Positions 7,457-16,289 are shown, counted from the first letter of the stretch. The stretch is DNA of 64,000 nt from CAVPTL01 sp963708725 (GCA_963708725.1 CAVPTL010000006.1:62001-126000), one strand, 5' to 3'. A program made the numbers and translations. The notes: a model not told the origin generated them from the letters alone.

Positions 7457-9064
7457 TTGAGACCAAACGGTGAGTCGGAGCTCGCTGGGCATGTTGTGGC
7501 CCTGCGGCGTCGGAAGTGGATTGTGGTCGTTGCGGTCGTGGTGGCGACACTCGGAGCGGCATTCTTCGCATCCAGAGAGGCGAAATCATTCGAGTCGGGG
7601 TCAAGGGTGTTCGTCAACCCGTCGGCTCAGCTCACTACCGGTGCGACCGGCACCGCCGCAGAGGCTCAGGCGCGTTACCTCTCTACCGAGGCGGCGCTGG
7701 CTCACACCCGCGAGGTCGCGGCCGCCGCCGTACGTTCCACACCGGGCTTTGCGTCTCCGAGCGAGCTCTTGGTCGACACGGCGGTTACCGCAGATCCGGA
7801 ATCCAACATCCTTACCATCACCGTCGCCAACGGTGATCCCGGCAAGGCGGTCACGCTCGCGAATGCCTATGCTCGGGCGTTTCAGCGCGAGAGCGCCGCG
7901 GCTGGTGTTGCGAATATCGAAAAGGGGATCAACGGGGTCAACCGGCAGATCGCGGAGATCAAGCGGCACATCGTGGGCGCAAAGCGGGTCGGCGTTAGTG
8001 CGTCGGCGCTTCGCTCGCAGCTGTCGGGGTTGATCAAGGTCCAACAGAAACTGATCCAGCTCAAGCTGGTGCAGCCGAAATCGGCGAGCGTCGTGCAACC
8101 CGCCTCCACCGCCCACCAGGTCAGACCAAACGTCGCATTGGACGCTGCCCTTGGGGCCGTCGTCGGCCTGGTCATTGGTTTCTGCATCGCGTTCTTGGCT
8201 GAGGCATTCGACACCCGGGTGCGCTCGGCGCAGGCCGTTTCTGATCAGCTCGACCTGCCTGTTCTCGCCTGCATTCCTCCGCCTGCTCGCAGTCTTCGCA
8301 ATGGCGGCGAACTCGCGTTGCTGTCCGTGGACGGCGGCGCGGACGCTGAGGCCTATCGCAAGCTTCGGCTCGCGGTCGATTTCGCAAACGTCAAACACGG
8401 CGCGCGAACGATCCTCGTAACCAGCGCGGTGGAGAATGAGGGCAAATCGACGACCGTGGCTAATCTCGCGCTCGCCTACGCGTGTACGGGTCGCCGAGTG
8501 GCGCTGGTTGACCTGGACTTGAGGCGTCCGTCTATCGGCACCTTCTTTGGGCTTGATGCAAACGGACCCGGTGCCACCGATGTCGCCCTGGGGACGGCGT
8601 CTCTGGCCGATGCGATGGTCTCGTTCCGGGTCGGCGCGGCAGGGGACGAAGCCGACGCCACTCCGGGCTCGACGCTTTCAATACTTTCTGCCGGATCGAC
8701 TCCACCGCATCCAGCCGAGCTCTTGGAGTCCGATGCGATCGTCACACTCGTCACCGAGCTCGCTGGACACGCAGACGTCGTGCTTGTCGACTCACCCCCG
8801 ATGCTCCCAGTGAGCGATGCGCAGGTACTCGGTCGCTACCTCGATGGCGTCATCGTCGTCGTGCAGGCCTCGCTGGCGCGGCGCCCCGCACTCGGGGAAT
8901 TGCGTCGCCTGCTTGGACAAATGGAGGCCTGCCCGCTGGGGTTCGCATTGACCGCGGCTGAGGGCGAGGACGGGGCCGTCGTGGGCTATGGGTACCAGAG
9001 CCGTGATGAGAGCGCGGCGTCCGCGACCCTATCGCTCTCGCCAATCGCCCCGCTGTCTGCGTGA
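7457..9064 (+). CDS. Wzz/BY-kinase fusion: polysaccharide copolymerase and tyrosine autokinase
   Basis: 535 residues, TTG start with AGGAG 9 bases upstream. Order: short cytoplasmic end, TM1 (~21-38), extracytoplasmic Wzz domain with a coiled region (~150-205), TM2 (~231-248), then the CpsD/CapB-type kinase. Kinase motifs: Walker A SAVENEGKST (323-332), Walker A' VALVDLDLRRPS (347-358), Walker B VVLVDSPP (441-448). The C-terminal tail has only GYGY, not the long tyrosine cluster of typical BY-kinases, so regulation by autophosphorylation may be limited. It should control chain length of an exopolysaccharide. Its stop overlaps the GTG of the next gene, an O-antigen ligase/polymerase-like membrane protein, which is broken. 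No glycosyltransferases are nearby. Confidence 0.88.
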   Translation: MRPNGESELAGHVVALRRRKWIVVVAVVVATLGAAFFASREAKSFESGSRVFVNPSAQLTTGATGTAAEAQARYLSTEAALAHTREVAAAAVRSTPGFASPSELLVDTAVTADPESNILTITVANGDPGKAVTLANAYARAFQRESAAAGVANIEKGINGVNRQIAEIKRHIVGAKRVGVSASALRSQLSGLIKVQQKLIQLKLVQPKSASVVQPASTAHQVRPNVALDAALGAVVGLVIGFCIAFLAEAFDTRVRSAQAVSDQLDLPVLACIPPPARSLRNGGELALLSVDGGADAEAYRKLRLAVDFANVKHGARTILVTSAVENEGKSTTVANLALAYACTGRRVALVDLDLRRPSIGTFFGLDANGPGATDVALGTASLADAMVSFRVGAAGDEADATPGSTLSILSAGSTPPHPAELLESDAIVTLVTELAGHADVVLVDSPPMLPVSDAQVLGRYLDGVIVVVQASLARRPALGELRRLLGQMEACPLGFALTAAEGEDGAVVGYGYQSRDESAASATLSLSPIAPLSA

Positions 9065-10543
9065 GTTCGGTGGTGATGGGGCGCCAGGTGGCGCCGGGAG
9101 TGACGCTTTTGGCCGGCACAGCCGCGCTAACCGCTATCGCGGCCCGCGGGGTTGCGCAGGCTCCCCAGCTCACCGCCGCCGCGGCCGTCGCGGTGCTGGC
9201 CATCGCGGTCGCGCTGGTTGTGCCGGCGCGAGTCGTGATCGCCGCTGGGTTGGTGTATCTCCCGTTCGAGGCGTGGATCATGGGCTTCCTCCCGGGATCG
9301 GTCTCGTCGGTCGCGCGCTACGGCCCGGAGGCGCTGGGTGTGGTGATGCTGACGTGGCACTGTCCTCGACTCGGATCGAGGACAACCGTTGGCGCGGTCT
9401 CCTGGGTGCGTTGGCGGCGGTTGTTGTGGTGTGGGGCATCGCGGCGTTGCACGCGGGGATCTCACCCACCACCGCGGTCGTCGGCTATCGCTCGGAACTT
9501 CGGTGGGTGCCGCTGGCCCTCGTCGTCGCTCTGACCCACGACCACGCCGGCGATACCCGCTGGTACGGGCGGGCGGTGGTCGCTGCGGCGACGATCCAAA
9601 GCGTGATCGCCGTCTCGGAATGGATCGGCGGGGCGCCGGTGTCGGCGTTCTTCAGCCCGGATTATTCGATCGTGATCGGGGGGCTCTCGGTCTCGTCGGC
9701 GAGTCAACACGTCCACTCGATCTTCGGCACGTTCGAAAACCACAACGCCTTTGCCACCTACCTCGTGTTCGCGTGGGTCGTGCTGGTTGCGCTCGGATGG
9801 CGCCGGCTCGGGATCCGTCGCGACGTCCAGCTGATGCTGGCCGTCCTGATCCCGTTCGTGATCGTGATCACCGGATCTCGCGAGGCCGCGTTCGCGCTGG
9901 TCGCGGCGGCGCTCATCGTTGGACGTAGTCCGATTTCGACTGCCGAGCCTTCGTCTGGCGATCCTCTTGGGCGCAGCCGCGTTGGCTCTGGGTACGGCGT
10001 ACACGACGACGACGACGCTCGACAAGGAGACGCGGGGACAGCTCGGAACGCGCTGGGCGGTGATCTTCAATCCGGAGACGTACTCGTCGACCAGCGGGCC
10101 AGAACTTCCGGCTCAGCCTACTCTTCCAGGAGCTTGGACTTGCGGCCCGTCACTCGCCACTGGTCGGATACGGGATCGGCAGCGTCGTTGACCCGCGGTC
10201 GGTACCCGACGGCTCGAATCCGCTCTACCGGATCCCCGCAGGGGTTGAGGCGATCCGGTTTCGCTACATCTTCGACGGCAACTGGGGTCTTCTGGCCGTG
10301 GAGACGGGCTTTCTCGGCGTTGCGGCGGTTGTCATCCTGCTCGCGGCCATCGGGCGCGTCGGGATGCGATCCGCCAACGAGCCCGCCGGCGTGGTGGTGT
10401 ATTGCCTCGTCGGCTGTGTGGTCTTGCTGGGATTCTTCGAGTGCATCCTGCAAGACGCGCCGTCGACGCTCGTTTGGTGGGTGTTCGTCGGCCTGGCCAT
10501 CGCTGCGGGCGCACAGCCTGCCGAAACGTCTCGGGGTGAATAG
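9061..10543 (+). pseudogene. O-antigen ligase/polymerase-like membrane protein, interrupted by three frameshifts
   Basis: Translationally coupled to the preceding kinase (GTGA). The coding signal is continuous for about 490 codons but changes frame three times. Frame one covers 9061 to ~9360 (hydrophobic start, PEALGVVMLTW). Frame two runs ~9360 to ~9925 (ALAAVVVVWGIAALHAG, FGTFENHNAFATYL, which carries the conserved FxNHN-like motif of Wzy/WaaL proteins, and VIVITGSREAAFAL). Frame three goes to ~10095 (RWAVIFNPETYSSTSG), and frame four to the stop at 10543 (QELGLAARHSPLVGYGIG, GNWGLLAVETGFLG). All are single-base shifts. Either the gene has decayed recently or the assembly has indels here. 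Confidence 0.75.
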
Positions 10544-10552
10544 ACTGCGGCT

Positions 10553-11572
10553 GTGGAAGCTCCCACAGCGATTCCCGACATGCAGGCGCTTCGCAGCTGC
10601 TGGCATCCCGTCGCGTTCGGCGCGGATCTGACCGATCAGCCGGTCGGGGTGACGCTGCTCGACGAGCCGGTTGCCATCTGGCGCAGCAAAAAGGGGGGCC
10701 TGCATGCGGTCAAAAACCTCTGCATCCATCGCGGCACCGCGCTGTCGCTCGGGTGGACCGAGGACGACCAGATCGTGTGCCCCTACCATGGCTGGCGGTA
10801 TCGGGCCGACGGCGTATGCGCGGGCATCCCGCAGCTCGAGGATCCCACGCGGGTGCCGGCCAAGGCCCGCATCGACGCCTACTCCTGCCAGGAACGGTTC
10901 GGGCTCGTCTGGGTCGCGCTCGACTCGCCGCGGTTCGAGCTGCCCGAGATCCCAGAGCTCGAAGACGACTCGTGGATGGTGATCCCCGCGGGGCCGTATC
11001 GGTGGCACTCCGACGCGTCTCGGCAGGTCGAGAATTTCACCGACTTCGGTCATTTCCCGTGGGTTCATCCCGGTCTGCTGGGCGATCCCGAGCGTCCGGT
11101 CGTCCCTCCTTACACGGTCGACACCGACGGCCACGTGCTGCACTACGAAATCGTTCGGCCCGAGGCGCCCAACTCCGACGACTTCCCCGTGTTCGCAAAC
11201 GACCAGGCCGATGCGCCCGACCGCCGCAGCCGCTACGAGCTGCACCTGCCGTACACGATCGTGCTGCGGCTCGGGTGGGGTGGGGAGAAGGGGATGGTGT
11301 ACTTCTTCGCCTCCCAGCCGGTCAGCGCCAATCAGTGTGTCGGGTTTCTGGTGATCGGTCGAAACTACGACTTCGACCAGCCGGCCGAGGTGCTGCAGGC
11401 CTTTGAGGACACGATCTTCAATCAGGACCAGCGCATCGTCGAATCCCAGCGGCCCGAGCAGGTGCCGTTCGACCTCGCGGCCGAACTCCACCTGAAGTTC
11501 GACGCGGTGGCGGTCGCCTACCGCCGCGCGATGCGCGAGAACGGCCTGGCCAAGGAGTCGAGCCCCGTCTAA
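10553..11572 (+). CDS. Rieske non-haem iron oxygenase (aromatic ring-hydroxylating / O-demethylase type)
   Basis: 339 residues, GTG start. The N-terminal Rieske [2Fe-2S] site is complete: C57-x-H59 and C76-x2-H79 (LCIHRG ... VCPYHGW). The mononuclear iron site is N161-x2-D164-x2-H167-x4-H172 (NFTDFGHFPWVH). Length and layout fit the VanA/pheophorbide-oxygenase branch, which works as a monomer-type oxygenase with a separate reductase. The substrate is unknown. Its TAA overlaps the stop of the IclR regulator on the other strand, and the HpaB-type monooxygenase lies just beyond that regulator, which suggests an aromatic-compound pathway. A flavin reductase is encoded at 14542-15297. Confidence 0.88.
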   Translation: MEAPTAIPDMQALRSCWHPVAFGADLTDQPVGVTLLDEPVAIWRSKKGGLHAVKNLCIHRGTALSLGWTEDDQIVCPYHGWRYRADGVCAGIPQLEDPTRVPAKARIDAYSCQERFGLVWVALDSPRFELPEIPELEDDSWMVIPAGPYRWHSDASRQVENFTDFGHFPWVHPGLLGDPERPVVPPYTVDTDGHVLHYEIVRPEAPNSDDFPVFANDQADAPDRRSRYELHLPYTIVLRLGWGGEKGMVYFFASQPVSANQCVGFLVIGRNYDFDQPAEVLQAFEDTIFNQDQRIVESQRPEQVPFDLAAELHLKFDAVAVAYRRAMRENGLAKESSPV

Positions 11573-12342
11573 GCGCCGAGGCTGCGGGCTGCTGCGCGGG
11601 CGGCCCTGGTGACGGCGGTCTGGGCCGCCTGTTCTGTCTCCGCGTCGCGTCGGGTGAGCGGCCCGGCCATGCCGATCACCGCGAGTGCTCGCCTGTCGCG
11701 TGAGAGCACCGGGGCGGCCACGCCCCACGCCCCGTCGTTGGTCTCCTCTTGGCTCGACGCCCAGCCGCGCTCACGGATCGCGGCGAGCTCTGTGCGCAGC
11801 GCGTCGGGATCGGTGATGGTGCCCGCCGCCACTCTCGTCAGTGGCTGGGCGAGCACTCGGTTGAGCACGTCTGTGCCGAGGAACGCGAGCAGCGCCTTGG
11901 AGGTCGCGCCGGCGTGCAGCGGCACCACGGTGCCGACCTCGAGCGACAGTCGCAGCGGCTGCGGCGCCTCGACCCGGTCGATGCAAAGTACCGCCGGGCG
12001 GCGTGGCTCGAGCACCGACAGAAGCGCCGTCTCGCGCGTGGTCTCGGCCACCTGCTCAAGCTCGGCATGCAGTTCGTGGCGGAGATCAAACCCCGCGGCC
12101 GCCCGGTGACCAAGCGACACTGCCGCGGCGCCCAGCCGGAAACGCCCGTTGCCCACCGATCGTAGGAGCCCCTGCGCCTCCAGGGCGTTCACGAGCCGAT
12201 AGGTGGTGGAGACCGGAAGCTCGACCGCGCCGGCGAGATCGGCCGTTGTCCACTCGCGTTCGCTTTCGGTGAACCGGTCGAGCACGGTCAGCGCGCGCTC
12301 GAGCACCTTTGGACTGTCGGCTGGTTGACGCGCGGCATCCAT
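11569..12342 (-). CDS. IclR-family transcriptional regulator
   Basis: 257 residues from the ATG at 12342; the frame is open further upstream but that part overlaps the HpaB gene antisense and looks like no protein. N-terminal winged helix-turn-helix (LERALTVLDRF, WTTADLAGAVELPVSTTYRLVNALE, ~14-55) is followed by the IclR effector domain (VGTVVPLHAGATSKALLAFL, GWASSQEE, GVAAPVLSR). It is divergent from the HpaB/RidA operon with 63 bases between the starts, which contain overlapping GAGAA/TTCTC repeats. Control of the flavin monooxygenase, and possibly the convergent Rieske gene, by an aromatic effector is inferred. Confidence 0.9.
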   Translation of the reverse strand: MDAARQPADSPKVLERALTVLDRFTESEREWTTADLAGAVELPVSTTYRLVNALEAQGLLRSVGNGRFRLGAAAVSLGHRAAAGFDLRHELHAELEQVAETTRETALLSVLEPRRPAVLCIDRVEAPQPLRLSLEVGTVVPLHAGATSKALLAFLGTDVLNRVLAQPLTRVAAGTITDPDALRTELAAIRERGWASSQEETNDGAWGVAAPVLSRDRRALAVIGMAGPLTRRDAETEQAAQTAVTRAARAAARSLGA

Positions 12343-12364
12343 CGGTGATAGCTTACCACGAAAC

Positions 12365-12390
12365 GAGAAACTGTTCTCACTAAATGAGAA
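12365..12390. promoter_or_regulatory. Probable IclR operator: alternating GAGAA / TTCTC half-sites
   Basis: GAGAA-ACTG-TTCTC (12365-12378) overlaps TTCTCA-CTAAA-TGAGAA (12374-12390), giving three half-sites of alternating orientation. They lie between the divergent IclR (12342) and HpaB (12406) starts. AGGAGG at 12395-12400 is the ribosome binding site of the HpaB gene. Confidence 0.6.
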
Positions 12391-12405
12391 ATAGAGGAGG
12401 CGGAC

Positions 12406-13860
12406 ATGATCCGCACCGGAGCTGAGTATCGCGAGTCGATCAAGGATGGACGCGAGATCTGGATCGATGGGGAGCGGGTCGAGGATGTCACCACCCATCC
12501 GGCGTTCAAGCCCATCGTGGATGTCCGCGCGCGGATCTACGACATGGCCCACGAAGAGGCCACGCGAGACGTCATGTCCTACGTCGACGAGGAGACCGGC
12601 GAGCGGTGCGCAATCGGTTCGCGGCTCCCTCTCGGGCGCGACGACTGGCGCGACAAGCGTGTGGCCGTCGACACCGTGCTCGACGACATCGGCGGCATCG
12701 TCACCCGAGTGGGCGATGAGACGGTGGGGGAGATGTGGTCGCTCTACGACGGCCAGGATGTGCTCAACGAGATCGATCCGCAGTTTTCTGAAAACATCCG
12801 CCGGCACGTCGCCCACGCCGCGCTGAGCGATCCCTTCCACGTCTCGGCCAACACCGACCCCAAGGGCGACCGATCCAAGCGCCCTCAGGATCAGGATCCC
12901 GACGTGCTGCTGCGGGTGGTGGGCGAAAACGACAACGGCATCATCGTGCGCGGCGCAAAGTTCGAGACCGCCGCCGCCTACGCCAATCAAGCATTCGTGA
13001 AGCCCACGATCGGCGACTGGGGTGAGGCCACCCAATCCGAGTACGCAGTCGGCTTCATCGCCGACATGGGCTTGCCCGGGATGACCCATATCTGCCGGTC
13101 GGGCTTCGCCGGCCGCGCGCCGGCCGAGGACTATCCGTTCTCCAACCAGTTCGACGAGGTCGACACCATGATCGTGTTCGACGACGTCGAGATTCCCTGG
13201 GAGAACGTGCTGTTTTACCGCCACGTCCACGCCGCCGCCTACATCCGCGCGACGCTTCACCGCTACAGCGTGTTCCCGTTCGTTCAGCGCCACCTGCGAC
13301 TCGCCGACTTCCTGATCGGGCTCGCGTATGCAAACGCTGTCGATGCGGGAGTCAAGATGCACCAGGGGGTGCGCGAGAAGCTCGCCCAACTGGTCTGCTA
13401 CCGGGAGGGCATCAATGCTCATCTCACGGCGGCGGTCGAGCTCGCCGAGCAGAGCCCCGGTGGTCTGCTGATGCCCAACCAGGCGCTGCTCTATGCCGGT
13501 CGGGTGCACGCCTGCTCGCAGCTACCGGCGATGATCCACCTCACCCGCGACCTGTGTGGCGGCCAGATCTGCGTGACTCCCAGCGCCGCGTCGTTTGCGC
13601 ACCCCGTGCCGGGGGCTCTGCTCGACAAGTACTACCGCATCAATGACGTCGAGGGCGAGGCCCGCAGGCGGTTCTTTGCCCTCGCCCGTGACATCCTCAA
13701 CTCCGACTACGGCGGCCATCGGCTGACGTTCCAGCTGTTCGCCCAGTCACCGGCGTTCTCGCATCTGCTGGCCGTCTACAACAACTACGACTTCGACGGA
13801 CCGTTGCAGTTGGTTCGCGATTACATGAACTCCGACATCCCCACTGGGAGCGCCGCATGA
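12406..13860 (+). CDS. HpaB-family flavin-dependent monooxygenase (4-hydroxyphenylacetate 3-monooxygenase oxygenase type)
   Basis: 484 residues with a strong ribosome binding site (AGGAGG, 5 bases before ATG). The start RTGAEYRESIKDGREIWIDGERVEDVTTHPAF is the family N-terminus (residues 3-34). The central FETAAAYANQAFVKPT and IVFDDVEIPWENVLFY blocks are the acyl-CoA dehydrogenase-like core. Enzymes of this family use reduced FAD from a separate reductase to hydroxylate phenols next to the ring hydroxyl. The exact phenol cannot be named. It forms an operon with a RidA gene (ATGA overlap) under the divergent IclR regulator. No HpaC-type reductase is adjacent. Confidence 0.9.
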   Translation: MIRTGAEYRESIKDGREIWIDGERVEDVTTHPAFKPIVDVRARIYDMAHEEATRDVMSYVDEETGERCAIGSRLPLGRDDWRDKRVAVDTVLDDIGGIVTRVGDETVGEMWSLYDGQDVLNEIDPQFSENIRRHVAHAALSDPFHVSANTDPKGDRSKRPQDQDPDVLLRVVGENDNGIIVRGAKFETAAAYANQAFVKPTIGDWGEATQSEYAVGFIADMGLPGMTHICRSGFAGRAPAEDYPFSNQFDEVDTMIVFDDVEIPWENVLFYRHVHAAAYIRATLHRYSVFPFVQRHLRLADFLIGLAYANAVDAGVKMHQGVREKLAQLVCYREGINAHLTAAVELAEQSPGGLLMPNQALLYAGRVHACSQLPAMIHLTRDLCGGQICVTPSAASFAHPVPGALLDKYYRINDVEGEARRRFFALARDILNSDYGGHRLTFQLFAQSPAFSHLLAVYNNYDFDGPLQLVRDYMNSDIPTGSAA

Positions 13861-14291
13861 CCGATCACATCACCGCCGGCGGGCATCTCCGCCTGCGCCC
13901 CTTCAACACCCGCGACACCTACCCCGAACAGAACCTCGACAACGATCTGTGCCAGGGCGTGGTTGCGGGCAACACGGTGTATCTCCGTGGTCAGGTCGGC
14001 CAGGATCTCGACACCCGCGAGAGCGTCGCGATCGGGGATCCCGCCGGCCAGGCCGAGAAGGCGATGGACAACATCGAGCTGCTGCTCGGCGAAGCCGGGG
14101 CGAGCCTTGGCCACATCTGCAAGGCAACGGTGTACCTCACCGACATCCGCTACCGCGAGCCGGTCTACCGCGTGCTCGGTGCCCGCATGCGTGGGGTGTA
14201 CCCAGCCTTCACCGGCCTTGTGGTACCCGCCCTGGCACGCCCCGAGTGGGTCGTCGAGATCGACGTCACGGCGGTGATTCCCGAGGGTTAG
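13857..14291 (+). CDS. RidA/YjgF-family protein
   Basis: 144 residues. Members hydrolyse reactive enamine/imine intermediates, and many catabolic clusters carry a specialised copy. The trimer-forming fold is indicated by GVVAGNTVYLRGQVGQDL, MDNIELLLGEAG and KATVYLTDI. The C-terminal ARPEWVVEIDVTAV holds the usual Arg and Glu spaced as in the family. Its start overlaps the HpaB stop (ATGA), so it probably acts on a product of that pathway. It converges with the zinc-ribbon gene, with a 4-base overlap. Confidence 0.88.
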   Translation: MTDHITAGGHLRLRPFNTRDTYPEQNLDNDLCQGVVAGNTVYLRGQVGQDLDTRESVAIGDPAGQAEKAMDNIELLLGEAGASLGHICKATVYLTDIRYREPVYRVLGARMRGVYPAFTGLVVPALARPEWVVEIDVTAVIPEG

Positions 14292-14545
14292 AGCTCGGTC
14301 GTCTGGAGCGACTCGACGGTGACGTGGTAGCCATCGGGCTCGACCACGATCACCAGTAAGACCGCGCCACAATCGGGGCAGCGCAGCACATGTCCCGGTG
14401 CGCTCACATACACGACCAGCTCGCCGAAGCGGTTGACCGCACCGCAGTCCAGGCACGAGCCCGATTCGGCGGTCATCTCGCGCCCGTAGATCTCGAAGAG
14501 CGCGCCCGCGACCGCGTTTCCATCCAGGAATCGAGCCGGCGTCAC
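14288..14545 (-). CDS. DUF6510-like small zinc-ribbon protein
   Basis: 85 residues. The GTG at 14545 is chosen because GGAGG lies 6 bases upstream and it overlaps the reductase stop (GTGA). Two CxxC pairs (CLDCGAV and CPDCGAV, about 40 residues apart) suggest one zinc or iron site. DUF6510 proteins are known mainly as neighbours of flavin reductase/molybdopterin oxidoreductase pairs, exactly as here; the function is not established. It may help deliver electrons or stabilise the complex (inference). Confidence 0.72.
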   Translation of the reverse strand: MTPARFLDGNAVAGALFEIYGREMTAESGSCLDCGAVNRFGELVVYVSAPGHVLRCPDCGAVLLVIVVEPDGYHVTVESLQTTEL

Positions 14546-15297
14546 TGTGATCCTCCAGTCGGGCCGAACCGCTCGGTGCGGATCTGCCGGGGGTCGTGGC
14601 CCAGCTCGACCATGCCCCGCGACGCCGCCTCGACCAGGCCGGTTGGCCCGCAGATGTAGGTGAGCGGCCGCTCGCTCGGACTCCACGACACCTGCTCGAG
14701 CATGTCGGGGTCGATCCGGCGGGTGAAGCCGGTCCAATCCGGCGGCGGCGAGCCGGTGATGGTATGCCACACGTCGACCCCGTCGAGCTTGGCGAGCCGT
14801 TCGAGTTCGGGGCGGTAGATCACCCGGTCCCAGTCGCGCGAAGACAGCAGCAAACGCATCGGTGTGGCGTCATTCGTACCGACCCGGGCGCGGAGCATCG
14901 CCATCAGTGGCACGACACCGCTGCCGCCCGCGATCAACATCACCGGCCCCCCGTCGCCGGGCTCCCACACGAAATAGCCGCCGATCGGGCCGCGCAGCTC
15001 GATCTCGTCGCCAACTTGCAGGTCGCCGACCAGGTAGGTCGAGACCTCGCCGTCGTCGAGCTGCTCGATCGTCAACGTGACCAGGTCGCCCGCCGCGGGT
15101 GATGCGATCGAGTAGCTGCGCTGGGCCTGGTAGCCGTCGGGAGCGGTGAGCCTGACATCGACGTGCTGGCCCGGTCGATGGCCGCGCCAGCCCGCACACC
15201 GAAACGTGATCGTGTGCACGTCGGGAGCTTCCTCCGCGATCTCGACCACCTCGGCCGGGATCCAGTTCAGTCGCCCGCGTACCGCTGTTCCAGCCAT
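14542..15297 (-). CDS. FAD/NAD(P)-binding ferredoxin reductase-type oxidoreductase
   Basis: 251 residues from ATG 15297. FAD-binding motif R60-SYSIASP, flavin-stacking LRGPIGGYF (~101-109), nucleotide-binding AGGSGVVPLMAML (~123-135), and C216-GPTGLVEAA, the usual CGP motif near the C-terminus. No 2Fe-2S domain is attached. It lies between a molybdopterin oxidoreductase (31-base overlap at its start) and a zinc-ribbon protein (GTGA overlap). It most likely carries electrons between NAD(P)H and the molybdenum enzyme, in either direction; it could also serve the Rieske oxygenase at 10553. Confidence 0.88.
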   Translation of the reverse strand: MAGTAVRGRLNWIPAEVVEIAEEAPDVHTITFRCAGWRGHRPGQHVDVRLTAPDGYQAQRSYSIASPAAGDLVTLTIEQLDDGEVSTYLVGDLQVGDEIELRGPIGGYFVWEPGDGGPVMLIAGGSGVVPLMAMLRARVGTNDATPMRLLLSSRDWDRVIYRPELERLAKLDGVDVWHTITGSPPPDWTGFTRRIDPDMLEQVSWSPSERPLTYICGPTGLVEAASRGMVELGHDPRQIRTERFGPTGGSQ

Positions 15298-15872
15298 GGG
15301 TCTCCATACGCGTGGTAGCCGTAGCCCTCCCAGAACCCCAGCTCGTCCTCGTTCATCAGTTCGAGCTCCCAGATCCACTTGGCGCTCTTCCAGAAGTACA
15401 GATGCGGCACCAACAGCCGCGCCGGGCCGCCATGCTCGGGATCGAGCGGCTCGCCGCCGTAGGAGTGGACGATCCAGGCCTTGCCATCGATCACGTCGGC
15501 AAGCGGCAGGTTGGTGGTGTATCCGCCGTACGAGCGCGCCATCACGTACTCGGCGGCGGTATCGACATCCGCGAGCAGCGTGTCGACCGACACGCCGCGC
15601 CAGCTGGTGTCGAGCTTTGACCATTTGGTCACGCAGTGGATGTCGACCGTGAACTCCTCCTGCGGCAACGCGAGGAACTCGTCCCACGACCAGGACAGAG
15701 GGCGATCGACCTCGCCGAGCACCGAGAGCCGCCAGTCGGCGAGCTCGATGTGCGGGGTTGGGCCCGCGGCCAGTACGGGAAAGTCGTCGGTCAGGTACTG
15801 GCCCGGCGGCACCCGTCCCGCCGGTGCCTCGGGCCGCCGTCTACCAAAGAATCCGCGGGTGACGTTGGTCAT
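15267..15872 (-). CDS. Sulfite oxidase-family molybdopterin oxidoreductase (cytoplasmic, short form)
   Basis: 201 residues. The oxidoreductase molybdopterin-binding domain is shown by WRLSVLGEVDRPLSWSWDEFLALP and DIHCVTKWSKLDTSWRGV. C80 in the latter is the expected molybdenum ligand. HGGPARLLVPHLYFWKSAKW is the conserved C-terminal block. No Tat signal is visible, unlike MsrP or periplasmic sulfite oxidases, and the dimerisation domain of true sulfite oxidases is missing. First gene of a three-gene operon with a flavin reductase and DUF6510 protein. The substrate is unknown. Confidence 0.87.
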   Translation of the reverse strand: MTNVTRGFFGRRRPEAPAGRVPPGQYLTDDFPVLAAGPTPHIELADWRLSVLGEVDRPLSWSWDEFLALPQEEFTVDIHCVTKWSKLDTSWRGVSVDTLLADVDTAAEYVMARSYGGYTTNLPLADVIDGKAWIVHSYGGEPLDPEHGGPARLLVPHLYFWKSAKWIWELELMNEDELGFWEGYGYHAYGDPWLEQRYAGD

Positions 15873-15917
15873 GGGTCAAAGGTATCACCGGGGTGGCCGC
15901 GCGTTACACGTCGATCG

Positions 15918-16289
15918 TCAGCTGTTGCCGGCGGCCGACGAGACGTACTTTGCGACCGACAGGATCTCGGTGTTGGTGAGCGTGCCGGAGAACGCCGGCA
16001 TCACACCGCCGCCGTTGGTGACCTGGTGGACGACCGTGGCGTCGTCGGGCTTCAGGTCGTCAAGGTTGGGGCCGACCGAGCCGGTCGCCCCGGCGTCGGC
16101 GAGGGTGTGGCAGGACGAGCAGTTGCTCTTGAAGACCGCCTTGCCGGCAGCCGCGGAGACGACACCGTTGTCGCTTGTGGTGGCGCTCGACGATGAACCG
16201 CCAGAGCCGCCACAGGCCGAAGCGGCCAGGGCGACGAGCACCGCCAGCACCGCGATCACGCCACCCCGACTGGTTCGCCGGCCCGTCAT
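15918..16289 (-). CDS. Lipoprotein cytochrome c (class I)
   Basis: 123 residues from ATG 16289. A signal peptide ends in a lipobox (LAASAC, C26), followed by a Gly/Ser linker. One haem site, C57-SSC60-H61, and a distal Met in GGGVMPAF (M97) define a small class I cytochrome. It is probably anchored on the outer face of the membrane and shuttles electrons to a terminal oxidase or from a dehydrogenase. It lies just downstream of the molybdenum operon on the same strand order, but 45 bases separate it from that operon's promoter side, so a functional link is only suggestive. Confidence 0.88.
   Translation of the reverse strand: MTGRRTSRGGVIAVLAVLVALAASACGGSGGSSSSATTSDNGVVSAAAGKAVFKSNCSSCHTLADAGATGSVGPNLDDLKPDDATVVHQVTNGGGVMPAFSGTLTNTEILSVAKYVSSAAGNS

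Noticed and set aside
10118..11728. Long minus-strand open frame opposite the Rieske oxygenase
   Set aside because: Antisense shadow; the plus strand has complete Rieske and iron-binding motifs.
12343..13509. Upstream extension of the IclR reading frame
   Set aside because: This part is antisense to the HpaB gene and crosses the operator; the ATG at 12342 gives the standard IclR length.
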